Shown piece by piece: positions 31,304-31,318 of a DNA stretch of 31,318 nt. Origin of the DNA: a virus; the IMG/VR virus record IMGVR_UViG_3300046616_000107, positions 1-31,318 of that record; one strand, 5' to 3'. Each line of letters starts with the position of its first letter. Position 1 is the first letter of the stretch. A program made the translations under genes and the position numbers. The notes under the pieces were generated by a model, which worked only from the letters and a program-made list of their open reading frames with translations, did not search any database and was not told where the DNA came from.

Positions 31304-31318
31304 AGATCGGAAGAGCGT
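31304..31318 (+). other. Illumina adapter remnant
   Basis: The final 15 bases AGATCGGAAGAGCGT equal the start of the Illumina TruSeq adapter. They directly follow the pentapeptide repeat and are not biological. Confidence 0.95.

Noticed and set aside
1-31318. tRNA genes, CRISPR arrays, integrase and attachment sites
   Set aside because: None was recognised on either strand; the pentapeptide repeat has no spacers and is coding.

Overview
This window is part of a tailed bacteriophage genome (Caudoviricetes, siphovirus-type). It holds terminase, portal, scaffold, major capsid protein, connectors, tail tube, tail assembly chaperones, tape measure and tail tip genes, and I see no contractile sheath. 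Every gene I can support is on the minus strand, so transcription runs from right to left. Genes overlap by a few bases or abut, and most have a clear GGAG/AAGGAG ribosome binding site. An overlapping pair that looks like spanins suggests a host with an outer membrane. I cannot name the host. Both ends are incomplete: the left edge cuts a gene after 36 codons, and the last 15 bases match an Illumina adapter joined to a pentapeptide-coding repeat.

Layout in transcription order. (1) 31303-23972, accessory or early-type block: a pentapeptide-repeat protein, a cupin-like protein, a VRR-NUC-like nuclease, a 549-residue zinc-motif protein, an OB-like protein, a C-terminal winged-helix candidate and many small unknowns. 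Three small genes here (29, 32 and 57 residues) fill spaces between larger genes. The block ends at a strong terminator (23896-23929). (2) 23876-21004, lysis and membrane block: a lysozyme-fold protein with a C-terminal membrane region, a short secreted protein, the overlapping spanin-like pair and a membrane/coiled-coil protein. (3) 20992-20170: a CheY-like receiver and a one-pass membrane protein, translationally coupled to the terminase genes. (4) 20177-14311, packaging and portal: TerS, TerL with a repeated N-terminal motif, an SPP1 gp6-like portal, and a MuF-type minor head protein carrying an extra HExxH domain. (5) 14144-10099, scaffold, capsid and connectors. (6) 10064-1, tail: tube protein with an inserted domain, chaperone pair with a possible -1 frameshift, tape measure, tip proteins and fibre. 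Hairpin terminators follow the capsid gene, the tube gene and the MuF/81-residue pair.

The most unusual observations are: GATC is about five-fold over-represented while GGCC appears to be absent; a metallopeptidase-like domain is fused to the MuF head protein; a stand-alone response-regulator receiver sits just upstream of the terminase genes; and the motif preceding the TerL Walker A is present in three diverged copies. No integrase, polymerase, tRNA or CRISPR array was seen.
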